Below are positions 44,015 through 53,589 of a stretch of 64,000 bases of DNA, piece by piece. The translations under genes were made by a program, and so were the position numbers. Position 1 is the stretch's first letter; each line of letters starts with the position of its first letter. The notes under the pieces are model-generated. The model had not been told where the DNA came from. It ran no database searches and saw nothing but the letters and a program-made list of their open reading frames with translations. Location: the NCBI RefSeq assembly GCF_042853465.1, contig NZ_AP031497.1:2914001-2978000 (forward strand), read 5' to 3'. Origin of the DNA: Simiduia litorea (GTDB lineage Bacteria; Pseudomonadota; Gammaproteobacteria; Pseudomonadales; Cellvibrionaceae).

Positions 44015-47000
44015 TGGTACTGTCAGACCTCTCCATTCGCCGCCCCGTATTAGCCACCGTATTCTCTTTGCTGTTAGTGGCCTTCGGGCTGGTCGCCTTC
44101 GACCGTTTACCCCTGCGCGAATACCCTGATATCGATCCACCGGTTGTCTCCATCGAAACACGCTACGCTGGCGCTAGCGCCAGCGTGGTTGAAACCCGCA
44201 TTACCAAAGTCATTGAAGACCGCATATCTGGCGTTGAAGGCATTAAATATATTCAATCTTCGAGCGAAGACGGGCGCTCCAATGTCACGGTTGAATTCGA
44301 TGTATCGCGCGATATTGACGCCGCCGCCAACGATATTCGCGATCGTGTATCTCGCGTTAGAGACTCACTACCGCGCGAAGCTGACGCTCCCGACATCCAA
44401 AAAGTCGACGCCGATGACCAAGCCATCGTCTGGCTCAACTTAGTCAGCACTAACTTAACGCTACCCGAACTGACCGATTACGCAGAGCGCTACCTGGTCG
44501 ACCGCTTCAGTGTATTACCCGGCGTTGCCCGGGTGCGGGTGGGCGGCGCGCAAAGCTTTGCAATGCGCGTCTGGATTAACCGCCAGGCGCTAGCCGCCCA
44601 AGGTTTAACCGTTAGCGACGTCGAGAATGCACTACGCTCCGAAAACGTCGAGCTACCCGCAGGCTCCATTGAATCCATCGAGCGTCAATTTACCGTGCGG
44701 GTCGAGCGCACCTTTCGCACCGAAGACGATTTTAAAAATCTGGTATTACGTCAAGGTAAAGATGGCTACCTCGTGCGCCTAGCAGACGTCGCTCGGGTCG
44801 AGCGTGGCACTGTAGAGAATCGAACCCTATTTCGCGGTAACGGCCAACCCATGGTTGGGCTCGGCATATCGAAGCAAAGCACCGCCAATACCATCGACGT
44901 TGCGCGCAATGCGCAGCGAGAAATGGAGCGCCTAAACCCAACCCTACCCAAGGGCATGGAAATCAAACCCAGCTATGACTCCTCTGTATTTATTGAGGCA
45001 TCGATCAACGAAGTGTACAAAACCTTAGCGATTGCCATCGCTCTGGTGGTGCTCGTTATCTATTTATTTTTGGGTAGCGTGCGCGCTATGTTGATTCCCG
45101 CGGTCACCGTTCCGGTGTCACTCATCGCCACCTCCATCATTCTCTTTGCACTGGGCTTTACCATTAACCTGCTCACCCTGCTGGCATTTGTATTGGCGAT
45201 CGGACTAGTGGTGGATGACTCCATTGTGGTGCTCGAAAACATCCACCGTCGCATTGAAGAAAAACATGAAACGCCTTTAGTCGCTGCTTTCAAAGGCACC
45301 CGACAGGTCGGTTTCGCCGTAGTGGCAACGACGCTGTTGTTGGTATCAGTGTTCGTGCCTATCACCTTCCTCGAGGGTGACATAGGTCAATTATTTACCG
45401 AATTCGCTCTCACGCTATCCGCCGCTGTTATTTTTTCAAGCTTTGTTGCCTTAACACTTTCACCGGTCATGGCAACAAAATTATTGAAAAAAAATACTAA
45501 GCCAACCGTGCTGGTTCGCTTCATGGATGACCTGTTTGCCAGAATAAAAGCCAATTATTCAACCCTACTGCAGAAATTACTCCCTCGAACAGGTATTGCC
45601 GCAGCGCTGATTCTATTTATGTTTGGCGCCGGCGCCTGGATGCTAAATAGCATACCGAGCGAATATGTACCGAAAGAAGATCGCGGTTCATTTTTCATCA
45701 TGGTCAACGGGCCCGAGGGTGCGAGCTACAAATATAGCGTCGACTATATGAACGAGATTGAAGCGCGACTGCAGCATTTTATTGAAAACGGCGAAGCACT
45801 GCGGGTACTCATTCGGGCACCAAGAAGCTTCGGCAACGCCACCGATTTCTCGGGTGGCTTTGTGATTGTCACCTTAAACGATTGGAGCGACCGCCGCTCG
45901 GCGTGGGAAATCATGGACGATATGCGGCAACGCATGAGTGACTTGCCCGGTGTTCGCGCTTTCCCGGTGATGCGCCAAGGCATCAGAGGCGGTAATAACA
46001 AACCTGTACAATTCGTCTTGGGCGGTTCTACCTATGAAGAGTTGGCCGGTTGGCGCGATCAAATCATGGCTCTCATTAATGAAAACAACCCCGGCTTCAC
46101 CGATATTGATTGGGATTACAAGGAGACTAAACCGCAGTTTAAAGTAATCATCGACTACAATCGCGCCGCCGAATTAGGCGTCACCGTTAACGCGATTGGC
46201 ACGAGCTTAGAAAGCTTACTGGGCTCGCGCCGTGTGACAACTTACCTCGATAACGGCGAAGAGTACGACGTCATCATAGAAGGTGAACGCGATGACAAGC
46301 GATCGATAACCGATACGCAAAACATCTACGTTCGCTCGGCCCGCAGCGGCGAGCTTATTCCGTTGTCAAACTTGGTAACGCTAGAAGCCTTTGCCGATTC
46401 TGGCACACTAAATCGCTACAACAGAATCCGCGCTATTACCATGGAAGCCAACTTAAATGGTCTGGCCTTGGGAGAAGGCTTAGACTTTCTGGACAAGCTA
46501 GTGGCTGAGAATCTCCCCGAGTATGCACAAATCGATTACAAAGGTGACTCGCTCGATTATAAGTTTGCCGGACAATCCATCATCTTCGTATTTGTGCTCG
46601 GTTTAGTCGTCGTGTTTTTGGTCTTGGCAGCGCAATTTGAAAGTTTTATTCACCCCATGATCATCATGCTAACAGTGCCCTTGGCGATTGCCGGCGGTCT
46701 CTTTGGCCTTTGGACAACGGGTAACTCGCTCAACATTTACAGTCAAATTGCTCTGCTTATGTTGATTGGTTTGGCGGCGAAGAATGGCATCTTGATCGTG
46801 GAGTTTGCCAATCAGTTACGCGAAACCGGAAAAGATATTCAAGTCGCCATCATGGAAGCGTCTGCCGTGCGTTTAAGGCCCATCGTGATGACAAGTATCA
46901 CCACCATGGCTGGCGCCCTGCCGCTAATATTTTCTTTTGGCGCCGGCGCGGAAACGCGCATCATGATCGGCGTCACGTTGTTTTATGGCGTCTTAGCCGC

Positions 47001-47136
47001 CACCGTATTCACGCTGTTTATCATTCCTGTGGCCTATTCTGTGTTTGCCAAATTCGCCGGTACACCCGGCTATGTAGCCAAGCAACTCGATAGCGAACTC
47101 GATCAGAACGTAAAGGATAAAACCCTTGGTCATTGA
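44014..47136 (+). CDS. RND family efflux permease (inner-membrane pump)
   Basis: A 1040-residue trimeric pump of the HAE-1/AcrB-like family. TM1 starts RRPVLATVFSLLLVAFGLVAF, the porter domain has PPVVSIETRYAGASASVVETRI (as short blocks), and the proton relay Asp pair is in AIGLVVDDSIVVLENIHRR. The second half repeats the pattern (LMLIGLAAKNGILIVEFANQLRE in blocks, MTSITTMAGALPLI). It works with the upstream adaptor and an unlinked TolC-type channel. Substrates are unknown; members export drugs, solvents or metabolites. The start is one base overlapping, so it is coupled to the adaptor. The end overlaps the patatin gene by 11 bases. Confidence 0.95.
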   Translation: MVLSDLSIRRPVLATVFSLLLVAFGLVAFDRLPLREYPDIDPPVVSIETRYAGASASVVETRITKVIEDRISGVEGIKYIQSSSEDGRSNVTVEFDVSRDIDAAANDIRDRVSRVRDSLPREADAPDIQKVDADDQAIVWLNLVSTNLTLPELTDYAERYLVDRFSVLPGVARVRVGGAQSFAMRVWINRQALAAQGLTVSDVENALRSENVELPAGSIESIERQFTVRVERTFRTEDDFKNLVLRQGKDGYLVRLADVARVERGTVENRTLFRGNGQPMVGLGISKQSTANTIDVARNAQREMERLNPTLPKGMEIKPSYDSSVFIEASINEVYKTLAIAIALVVLVIYLFLGSVRAMLIPAVTVPVSLIATSIILFALGFTINLLTLLAFVLAIGLVVDDSIVVLENIHRRIEEKHETPLVAAFKGTRQVGFAVVATTLLLVSVFVPITFLEGDIGQLFTEFALTLSAAVIFSSFVALTLSPVMATKLLKKNTKPTVLVRFMDDLFARIKANYSTLLQKLLPRTGIAAALILFMFGAGAWMLNSIPSEYVPKEDRGSFFIMVNGPEGASYKYSVDYMNEIEARLQHFIENGEALRVLIRAPRSFGNATDFSGGFVIVTLNDWSDRRSAWEIMDDMRQRMSDLPGVRAFPVMRQGIRGGNNKPVQFVLGGSTYEELAGWRDQIMALINENNPGFTDIDWDYKETKPQFKVIIDYNRAAELGVTVNAIGTSLESLLGSRRVTTYLDNGEEYDVIIEGERDDKRSITDTQNIYVRSARSGELIPLSNLVTLEAFADSGTLNRYNRIRAITMEANLNGLALGEGLDFLDKLVAENLPEYAQIDYKGDSLDYKFAGQSIIFVFVLGLVVVFLVLAAQFESFIHPMIIMLTVPLAIAGGLFGLWTTGNSLNIYSQIALLMLIGLAAKNGILIVEFANQLRETGKDIQVAIMEASAVRLRPIVMTSITTMAGALPLIFSFGAGAETRIMIGVTLFYGVLAATVFTLFIIPVAYSVFAKFAGTPGYVAKQLDSELDQNVKDKTLGH

Positions 47137-48043
47137 ACCCGGCAAATCCGTTTCTTTAGTGCTAGGTAGCGGCGGCGCACGCGGTCTTGCCCATATCGGC
47201 GTAATTCGCTGGCTTAAAGAAAATGATCTACATATTCACTCCATCAGCGGCTGCTCCATGGGCGCACTCATTGGCGGCATCTATGCCTGCGGAAAGTTAC
47301 CCGATTTCGAAGATTGGGTTTGCTCGCTCACTAAGGTCGACATAGTCGCACTACTGGATTTCTCATGGCAAAAAAGTGGCCTAATTAAGGGCGATAAAAT
47401 CATTGCCGAACTGGTCAATCTGGTCGGCGATCACCACATTGGAGACTTGCCCATTAAGTTCACCGCTGTCGCCGCAGACATACAAGGCGAAAAGGAAATA
47501 TGGATTCAAAAGGGGCGAATTTTCGATGCACTTAGAGCATCCATTTCGCTGCCATTATTTTTCACTCCCCATGTGATTAATGGCCTAGCGCTAATTGACG
47601 GCGGCGTGTTGAATCCAGTGCCTATCGCGCCAACCTTTGGCGATGGCACCGACTTAACGATTGCGGTGAACCTAGGCGGCTCACCTGAGGGAAAAAAACA
47701 AAAACAAGCAACGACCGCCGCTAAAAAAGATTCATCGCTGAGCGCCAAACTACACCCAAAAATCCAACACTTTATCGAAAAATTCACGCCACTTCCCAGT
47801 CAGTCCCATAGCAGTGCTTGGGGTATGTACGACATTGCCAATCAGGCTTTCGACGCGATGCAAAGCACGATTGCGCGGCAAAAATTAGCGGCCTACCCAC
47901 CGGATATCTGCATCAACATTGCGCGCGATGCCTGCGCCACGCTTGAATTTGAACGGGCAAAAGAAATCATCCAACTCGGCTACGATGCCGCCAAAGCCAA
48001 TATCGTAATGGGTACAACCGCTAAAGCTAACTCGACACCATAG
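47126..48043 (+). CDS. Patatin-like phospholipase
   Basis: A 305-residue lipid acyl hydrolase. The oxyanion loop is GSGGARGLAHIG at 14-25, the nucleophile Ser44 sits in GCSMG (GxSxG), and the catalytic Asp at about 157 is in LIDGGVLNPVP (DG[GA]). The start codon is TTG 47126: AAAGGA is 8 bases upstream and no ATG fits. It lies inside the last codons of the RND permease, so translation is coupled. The C-terminal half has no known domain. It may remodel membrane phospholipids next to the efflux pump; function by inference. Confidence 0.9.
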   Translation: MVIEPGKSVSLVLGSGGARGLAHIGVIRWLKENDLHIHSISGCSMGALIGGIYACGKLPDFEDWVCSLTKVDIVALLDFSWQKSGLIKGDKIIAELVNLVGDHHIGDLPIKFTAVAADIQGEKEIWIQKGRIFDALRASISLPLFFTPHVINGLALIDGGVLNPVPIAPTFGDGTDLTIAVNLGGSPEGKKQKQATTAAKKDSSLSAKLHPKIQHFIEKFTPLPSQSHSSAWGMYDIANQAFDAMQSTIARQKLAAYPPDICINIARDACATLEFERAKEIIQLGYDAAKANIVMGTTAKANSTP

Positions 48044-48629
48044 GCACAAAGCCAGGGAGACCTTGCATACGCTTTATCCATCGCTGAATGGACGGATATT
48101 GATCTAAGTCGAAGCCGCCTTCATGCGCCACGTGGGTATAACCAAAGAGAGCGATGTCCGCTGTAGTACACTGGTCTGACACAAGGAAAGGCGTCTTTTT
48201 TAACTGAGTCTCCATCACCGCTAACGCCTTGTGCCCACCCACTTGCTTGGCGATATAATCGGCCTTGCGCGCCTCAGGCAAACCTAAATACTTATTAATA
48301 AATCGCGCAACGGCAATATAGGGCTCGTGGCTATATTGCTCAAAAAATTGCCACTGCTGGAGTTTAGCCAAGGTAAATGTATCACTGGGCAAATAAGTGC
48401 TTCCCACCGCCAAGAAATTGATAATAGCATTCGACTCTGAAAGATAACGGCCATCATCGAGTTCTAACAGTGGAATTTTTCCCGAGGGGTTTTTAATTAG
48501 GAAATCCGGCGTTTGAGTTTCGCCTTTCAAAATATCCACAGGCACCCAATCATAAGGACTATTAACTAGGGCGAGTAGCAACTGAATTTTGTAACAATTA
48601 CCCGAGCGGACATCACCGTATAACTTCAT
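48027..48629 (-). CDS. Glutathione S-transferase family protein
   Basis: A 200-residue cytosolic protein with the thioredoxin-like N-terminal GST domain (MKLYGDVRSGNCYKIQLLLAL, then SGKIPLLELDDGRYLSESNAI, each quoted in part) and an all-helical C-terminal domain (EARKADYIAKQVGGHKALAVMETQL). The residue at the usual Ser/Tyr site is Ser9 or Cys12. It resembles bacterial YfcG/beta-class or uncharacterised GSTs. The gene overlaps the patatin gene tail-to-tail by 17 bases. ATG 48629 also overlaps the stop of the membrane protein upstream, suggesting cotranscription of that pair. Confidence 0.88.
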   Translation of the reverse strand: MKLYGDVRSGNCYKIQLLLALVNSPYDWVPVDILKGETQTPDFLIKNPSGKIPLLELDDGRYLSESNAIINFLAVGSTYLPSDTFTLAKLQQWQFFEQYSHEPYIAVARFINKYLGLPEARKADYIAKQVGGHKALAVMETQLKKTPFLVSDQCTTADIALFGYTHVAHEGGFDLDQYPSIQRWIKRMQGLPGFVPMVSS

Positions 48630-49026
48630 GCCCTATTTCCTTTTTAGATCTTGTCAGATGCAATAACACCCGAAAAATCGACGCTATGATTAATATCACC
48701 AGAGCAATTTGCGTGTAACCTCTTTCATCCATACGGTTCGCTGGTTCAACCCAATAGGCCACCACCAGAAGCACACTCGCCAAAATAAGGCCCACACTAG
48801 GGGCGACATATAACAACGTATTTTGGCTTGGTAATGGTGCAGCGTGCGACCATGCTAAGTGCACAAGTGCGGCGAAAAGCAAATAAATATGGCTGGCGCG
48901 GTACATAAAGCGCATAACTTGATCGCCTTGATACAAGGCTGGAAATTGACTTTCCATGTATAACCCTGTCAGCAAAAAAACCGCCAAGAGTAGACAACCA
49001 AGCCACAGGTGAATTTTATTCCACAT
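48613..49026 (-). CDS. Four-helix membrane protein of unknown function
   Basis: A 137-residue protein with four hydrophobic helices at about 7-24, 45-61, 70-93 and 106-125. No cysteine pairs or known domain, although the small four-helix layout recalls DoxX or DUF-type quinol-linked proteins. ATG 49026 was chosen because AGGA lies 7 bases before it; the frame extends to GTG 49032. It overlaps the GST start by 17 bases. Confidence 0.65.
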   Translation of the reverse strand: MWNKIHLWLGCLLLAVFLLTGLYMESQFPALYQGDQVMRFMYRASHIYLLFAALVHLAWSHAAPLPSQNTLLYVAPSVGLILASVLLVVAYWVEPANRMDERGYTQIALVILIIASIFRVLLHLTRSKKEIGHEVIR

Positions 49027-49084
49027 CGGCACATCCTATTGCCATGATAAACTTTACGAGAATCTGATATTTCTCAGCCAGCTG

Positions 49085-49609
49085 CTAAAACTTGCCAATA
49101 ACCGAGAGCCCCCACTGGGCGACGTCCTTATCGATATAGGTATATTCGCCCTCCACCAAGACGCGGCCGAAATCGTAACCTATACCGGCGCCACCACCGA
49201 AGGTCGTGCGGGTAGAGCTCTCATCGCCAATGGCGAGGCGTTTCCACACAATGCCACCCCGCACCTTCAGGTAAAATGCGCCAGGCGAGCGGTAAACACC
49301 GTATAACCCAGCAGCGTCTAAGGTGTAGTCTTCGGCGAGATCCAGCAAGTTGACATCGGCTTTACTTCGGCTAATTTCCGCTTCCATACCGAAGCCATTG
49401 TGGTAGTGATCGGCAATCAAAAGCCCAACACCACCGGCATTGTCAGTACCTTCCGGCTTGAGTTCATTCAATATGCCTTTTACACCTAAATACAGACCGC
49501 CCTTACTGGTGCTGGCCTTAGGTTCATCGGCGTGTGTGTCAACAGAAAAACACAGAGCCACTAGGCTTATTACGGCCAGTAATATTGCGGAAAATTTCTG
49601 ATATACCAT
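49085..49609 (-). CDS. Outer-membrane beta-barrel protein (OmpX/porin-like)
   Basis: A 174-residue exported protein with a signal peptide (VYQKFSAILLAVISLVALCFS to THA) and alternating hydrophobic strands typical of an eight-stranded barrel: GLYLGVKGILNEL, GFGMEAEISRSKAD, GAFYLKVRGGIVWK and the final strand WGLSVIGKF with terminal Phe. Length and pattern match OmpW/OmpX-type small barrels. ATG 49609 was chosen because GAAAGG lies 8 bases before it; GTG 49618 is the alternative. Confidence 0.8.
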   Translation of the reverse strand: MVYQKFSAILLAVISLVALCFSVDTHADEPKASTSKGGLYLGVKGILNELKPEGTDNAGGVGLLIADHYHNGFGMEAEISRSKADVNLLDLAEDYTLDAAGLYGVYRSPGAFYLKVRGGIVWKRLAIGDESSTRTTFGGGAGIGYDFGRVLVEGEYTYIDKDVAQWGLSVIGKF

Positions 49610-49649
49610 CCTTTTCACCTTTCGCTATTGATTTTTCAGTCGCCAAAAA

Positions 49650-50699
49650 CTAAGGCGCAGGAATAGTATAGCGCTTGTGAATATCGGCGATGCCCTGATT
49701 CACCGCCTCAGACAAAGTAACATTGGCACTCTCAATATTTTCCTTTAGCTGCGCCAAGGTAGTGGCGCCAATAATATTGCTGCCAACGAATTCTTGTTGG
49801 TTAATGTAGGCTAGCGCCATCTGAGCTAAAGACACATTATTGGCCTTGGCAAGCTCGGCATAGGCTTGCGTAGCGGCTTCTGCCTCCGCATTTTTATAGC
49901 GTGTAAAGCGACTAAAGAGTGTTAAGCGCGCCGCCTCTGGGCTAGCACCGTGTAAATACTTGCCACTCAGCACACCAAACGCCAACGGCGAGTAAGCCAA
50001 TAAATCAACTTTTTCACGCATCGCCACTTCGGCAAGCCCCACCTCAAAACTCCGATTCAATAAATTATAGGGGTTTTGAATCGACACGATACGGGGCATG
50101 TTGTGCTCGCGCGCCAGGCGCAAATATTCCATCGTCCCCCAAGGGGTTTCATTAGAAATACCGATATGGCGAACCATACCCCATTCAACGAGTTCCTCCA
50201 GCACGGCCAAAGTATCTTCAATGGCAACGCCGTCATCATCACTGTGATTGTAACCAAATTGACCAAAGAAGTTGGCGCGTCGCTCAGGCCAATGCACTTG
50301 ATACAAATCGATGTAATCGGTTTTTAACCGCTCTAATGAGGTTTCAATAGCGCGCCGAATTTGATCGCCATTAAGCCTAGGCCCCTGGCGAATATGACTC
50401 ACACCAGAGTTGGCATCGCCGCGCCCGGTAACTTTGCTGGCCAAGATAATTTTATCGCGCTGACCGGATTGCGCGAGCCAATTACCCACGATGGTTTCAG
50501 TAGCGCCTTGGGTGCTTGGTTTGGGTGGCACCGGATAGAGCTCTGCGGTATCAAAAAAGTTGATGCCCTGAGAAACTGCGTAATCCATTTGTTCGAAGGC
50601 TTGGTCTTGCGTGTTTTGCTCGCCAAAGGTCATGGTCCCTAAGCAAATATTACTAACCTTTAAATCTGAGGTGCCTAAATTTTTATAGCAAATGGCCAC
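49650..50699 (-). CDS. Aldo/keto reductase (Tas-like)
   Basis: A 349-residue NADPH-dependent TIM-barrel oxidoreductase. The catalytic residues are in FFDTAELYPVPP (Asp and Tyr), IILASKVTGRG (Lys) and DLYQVHWPER (His). The C-terminal NADP-binding site reads VGSNIIGATTLAQL. The region is closest to E. coli Tas. The start is GTG 50699, with GCGAGG about 8 bases upstream, and no ATG fits. Aldehyde or ketone substrate unknown. Confidence 0.9.
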   Translation of the reverse strand: MAICYKNLGTSDLKVSNICLGTMTFGEQNTQDQAFEQMDYAVSQGINFFDTAELYPVPPKPSTQGATETIVGNWLAQSGQRDKIILASKVTGRGDANSGVSHIRQGPRLNGDQIRRAIETSLERLKTDYIDLYQVHWPERRANFFGQFGYNHSDDDGVAIEDTLAVLEELVEWGMVRHIGISNETPWGTMEYLRLAREHNMPRIVSIQNPYNLLNRSFEVGLAEVAMREKVDLLAYSPLAFGVLSGKYLHGASPEAARLTLFSRFTRYKNAEAEAATQAYAELAKANNVSLAQMALAYINQQEFVGSNIIGATTLAQLKENIESANVTLSEAVNQGIADIHKRYTIPAP

Positions 50700-50726
50700 G
50701 CTGTATTACCTCGCAATGGGTTAGGG

Positions 50727-51635
50727 TTAAGGCTTAACGTTAAATTTGACCACACTCTCGGCCAGCTGCCAATGCGCTTGATCAAACAACCAATGGCTTT
50801 CTTTGTACTGCCGGACGCGACCTTCTTTTTCCAATTTAATCAGATGTGCCCACAGGGAATAGGCAGCAATAGCATGTAAACTCACATCCACATCGCCGTA
50901 GGCTAAAGGGGTAAGCTCGGCCAAGGTTAGCGGTTGTTGCACGCGCGCCATGGCCGCAATAATCTTAGCTTCTCGCGCTAGCCGGTGCGCGATGAGTGCC
51001 GACAAATATTCCTGTGCTTGCCCCATTAAATGACCATGACCAGGCGCTAAGGCAACAATCGGAAACTGAGCTAATTTTTCAACGCTCGCCACATAGTCTT
51101 TCATATCGCCGCTTGGTGGAATAATAACCACGGTGGCGCCTTGCATGACATGGTCACCGGTAAACATAAAACCACTGCGCTCGTGCCAAAAGCAAAAATG
51201 ATTCGCAACATGGCCTGGGGTATGCACCGCCTGCAATGTAAATTCCGGCGTTACGAGTTGGTAGCCATCAATCAAAGCAACATCTGGCACAAAACTCTTG
51301 TCTTGATGACCATCCTCCGGACCGGGCATACCAATGAGTTGAGCTCCAGTAAGGTCGGCTAAAGCCCTGGCATTGGGCGAGTGATCTGGGTGCGTGTGGG
51401 TGACGATGACCCAGCAAATATGTCCTGCGGCCATCAACTCTTGTACGTGTGCAGCGTCGAGCGGGCCTGGGTCTAGCACCGCCAATTGCTCGCTACCGAT
51501 GATATAAGTATTCGTGCCAGGCCCCGTCATTGGACCTTGGTTGGTTGCGACTAATCGACGAATACCCGGCACAAGCTCAACCAAAAGATGGTGCGCTAAC
51601 GGGTGTTCAATGAGTTGTTGCGGTAGATTTGCCAT
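50727..51635 (-). CDS. Metallo-beta-lactamase fold hydrolase (LACTB2-like)
   Basis: A 302-residue hydrolase. The Zn site is VTHTHPDHSPNARAL (HxHxDH), then HTPGHVANHFCF and TGDHVMQG, followed by ALAPGHGHLMGQ. The C-terminal third is a winged-helix-like tail as in LACTB2/beta-lactamase-like protein 2, which includes RNA endonucleases. It is not a beta-lactamase of clinical type. AAGGA lies 8 bases before the ATG. It is in line with the aldo/keto reductase on the same strand, 27 bases apart. Confidence 0.88.
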   Translation of the reverse strand: MANLPQQLIEHPLAHHLLVELVPGIRRLVATNQGPMTGPGTNTYIIGSEQLAVLDPGPLDAAHVQELMAAGHICWVIVTHTHPDHSPNARALADLTGAQLIGMPGPEDGHQDKSFVPDVALIDGYQLVTPEFTLQAVHTPGHVANHFCFWHERSGFMFTGDHVMQGATVVIIPPSGDMKDYVASVEKLAQFPIVALAPGHGHLMGQAQEYLSALIAHRLAREAKIIAAMARVQQPLTLAELTPLAYGDVDVSLHAIAAYSLWAHLIKLEKEGRVRQYKESHWLFDQAHWQLAESVVKFNVKP

Positions 51636-51715
51636 CCAAACATCCTTAAAGAAAAGGCCGGTCAGTGCACAAGGCGTTAGCCCAAGGCGCCGTCTGCAGG
51701 CAGCGAAAACCCACG

Positions 51716-52102
51716 TTAGTTTAAGGTTAAACCCAACTGCTCAGCCTGTTCGATTAACGTGTGGCAAGCAGCCGTTTGCCTATCGCCGACGAGATCGTCG
51801 CAGCCCAGCTGCAACAAACTTTCGGCACAGGCAAGTCCCGGAGCTTCTAGTTCGGGATAATTGGCCAAGCCCTCAATGGATCGAAACACACCGGTGCATA
51901 AACCATTCAAGGCTGCATCCAATACCGGCCCGTGCTCCGCGGGAATTTGCCCAAGAGAAAACTCCGCTCGCGCACAGGACTGTATTTTTTCACACACAGC
52001 CATATAACTGGAACCTAAGGCTACCGGTTCCAAATCGCTCGACCCAGCCTCTGCGGTCGCAATAGGAGTAACCAGTAAAAAAACAATAACGAGAATGCGC
52101 AT
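51716..52102 (-). CDS. Secreted six-cysteine protein, unknown function
   Basis: A 128-residue protein with a signal peptide (MRILVIVFLLVTPIATAEA) and six cysteines in the mature part, in pairs that could form three disulfides. No family recognised. ATG 52102 was chosen over TTG 52108 because it gives a clean signal peptide. No ribosome binding site is visible, as the fabV terminator ends just 3 bases upstream, so its translation start is uncertain. Confidence 0.6.
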   Translation of the reverse strand: MRILVIVFLLVTPIATAEAGSSDLEPVALGSSYMAVCEKIQSCARAEFSLGQIPAEHGPVLDAALNGLCTGVFRSIEGLANYPELEAPGLACAESLLQLGCDDLVGDRQTAACHTLIEQAEQLGLTLN

Positions 52103-52105
52103 AAA

Positions 52106-52131
52106 CAAAAAAGGCGGCCGTTGGCCGCCTT
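52106..52131 (-). terminator. Intrinsic terminator of fabV
   Basis: On the minus strand AAGGCGGCC and GGCCGCCTT pair around AAC and are followed by six T. It lies 13 bases after the fabV stop and ends just upstream of the next gene's start. Confidence 0.9.
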
Positions 52132-52144
52132 GTTCTTAAGGTAT

Positions 52145-53335
52145 TTACGCCTGAAAGGGCGCGGCTACCAAGGGGTCAGTTTCACGTTCATAGTCAACAC
52201 CTGCTAGACCAAAGCCGAACAAACGCAAGAAGTCATCGTTGTAACCTTTGTAATCGGTAATTTCAAACAAGTTTTCTTCCGTGACTTTTGGCCACAAGGC
52301 TTCAATCTTTGCCTGCGTTTCAGGGCGCAACTCTAGGTTGTCCATTCGCAGGCGGTTGTGATCATCTAAGCGCGGCGTGCTAGTGTACAAACCCTCGGTA
52401 AACAAACGATACAACTGCTCGATACAACCTTCATGCGTACCCTCTTCTTTCATGACTTTGTAAACCAAAGAAATGTACAAAGGCATGATAGGAATAGCAG
52501 AGGAGGATTGTGTTACCAAGGCTTTAAGCACCGACACGTTGGCGGCACCCTGCACAGATTTCAACTGAGCATTGATCGCCGCAGCGGCGCGATCGAGATC
52601 TTCTTTTGCCTTACCGATAGTGGCATGGCCATAGATGGGCCAAGTTAACTTTTCACCTAAGTAGGTGTAGGCCACAGTCCGGCATCCGTCCGCGAGCAAG
52701 TCAGCTTGCTTTAACGCGTCAATCCACAGTTCCCAATCTTCGCCACCCATCACTTTCACCGTGTTGGCAATCTCTTCATCAGAGGCAGGTTCAACGGTGA
52801 TATCGGCAATTTTCAGTGTATCGGTGTTTAAGTTTTTTGCGGTATAACCTTCGCCGATGGGCTTCAATACCGATGAATGCATCACACCGGTTTTTGGATC
52901 GGTACGGCGGGGCGAGGCGAGGGAGTAGACCACTAGGTCAATTTTGCCCAACTTTTCTTTCACCAACGCTAAGGTTTGGGCTTTGATCTCGTCGCTAAAC
53001 GCATCGCCATTAAGGCTTGCGGCCACTAGACCCGCCTTATCTGCCGCCGCGTGAAAAGCCGCCGTATTGTAGTAGCCGGCCGAGCCAGTTTTACGATCGG
53101 TTGGTGGCTTTTCAAAAGCCACACCCACGGTATTTGCACCACCGCCGAAGGCCGCCGTAATACGTGAAGCCAAGCCATACCCCGTTGAGCAGCCAATGAC
53201 TAGTACGTTCTTTGGACTACCGGCAATGGGGCCTTTAGACTTAATAAAATCTATTTGCTCTTGAACATGGGCAGCACAGCCCTGTGGGTGAGCGTTGGTA
53301 CAAATAAATCCACGCACCTTGGGTTTAATGATCAT
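52145..53335 (-). CDS. fabV: Trans-2-enoyl-ACP (CoA) reductase FabV
   Basis: A 396-residue NADH-dependent enoyl reductase of fatty acid elongation. The N terminus IIKPKVRGFICTNAHPQGC is diagnostic of FabV, and the SDR-like NAD site is VIGCSTGYGLASRI. The catalytic Yx8K is YGHATIGKAK at about residue 235. FabV is unusually large among enoyl reductases and is insensitive to triclosan in other species. ATG 53335 was chosen over the longer frame because AGGA is 8 bases upstream and the N terminus matches. It is alone with its terminator. Confidence 0.96.
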   Translation of the reverse strand: MIIKPKVRGFICTNAHPQGCAAHVQEQIDFIKSKGPIAGSPKNVLVIGCSTGYGLASRITAAFGGGANTVGVAFEKPPTDRKTGSAGYYNTAAFHAAADKAGLVAASLNGDAFSDEIKAQTLALVKEKLGKIDLVVYSLASPRRTDPKTGVMHSSVLKPIGEGYTAKNLNTDTLKIADITVEPASDEEIANTVKVMGGEDWELWIDALKQADLLADGCRTVAYTYLGEKLTWPIYGHATIGKAKEDLDRAAAAINAQLKSVQGAANVSVLKALVTQSSSAIPIMPLYISLVYKVMKEEGTHEGCIEQLYRLFTEGLYTSTPRLDDHNRLRMDNLELRPETQAKIEALWPKVTEENLFEITDYKGYNDDFLRLFGFGLAGVDYERETDPLVAAPFQA

Positions 53336-53589
53336 GGCTTCTTTCCTATTGAGCTCTACGGCTGTTTGCACATTCGCGATGGACATCGCCAGCGCCTAAA
53401 TTCAGGTCGCTATTATAATGACCATCCAGCCATAAAACAGGTTTTTGTATGCACTATTTAACAGCAAAACCTGCTCATACCATCGCTTCACCGCCCCACG
53501 CCATCGCTTCAACCGGCCACCTATGGGGCAGTCAAGCAAACAAACGTCTAAGATCAGTCCTTCAATAACGAAACGCCACGGAGCTAGAC

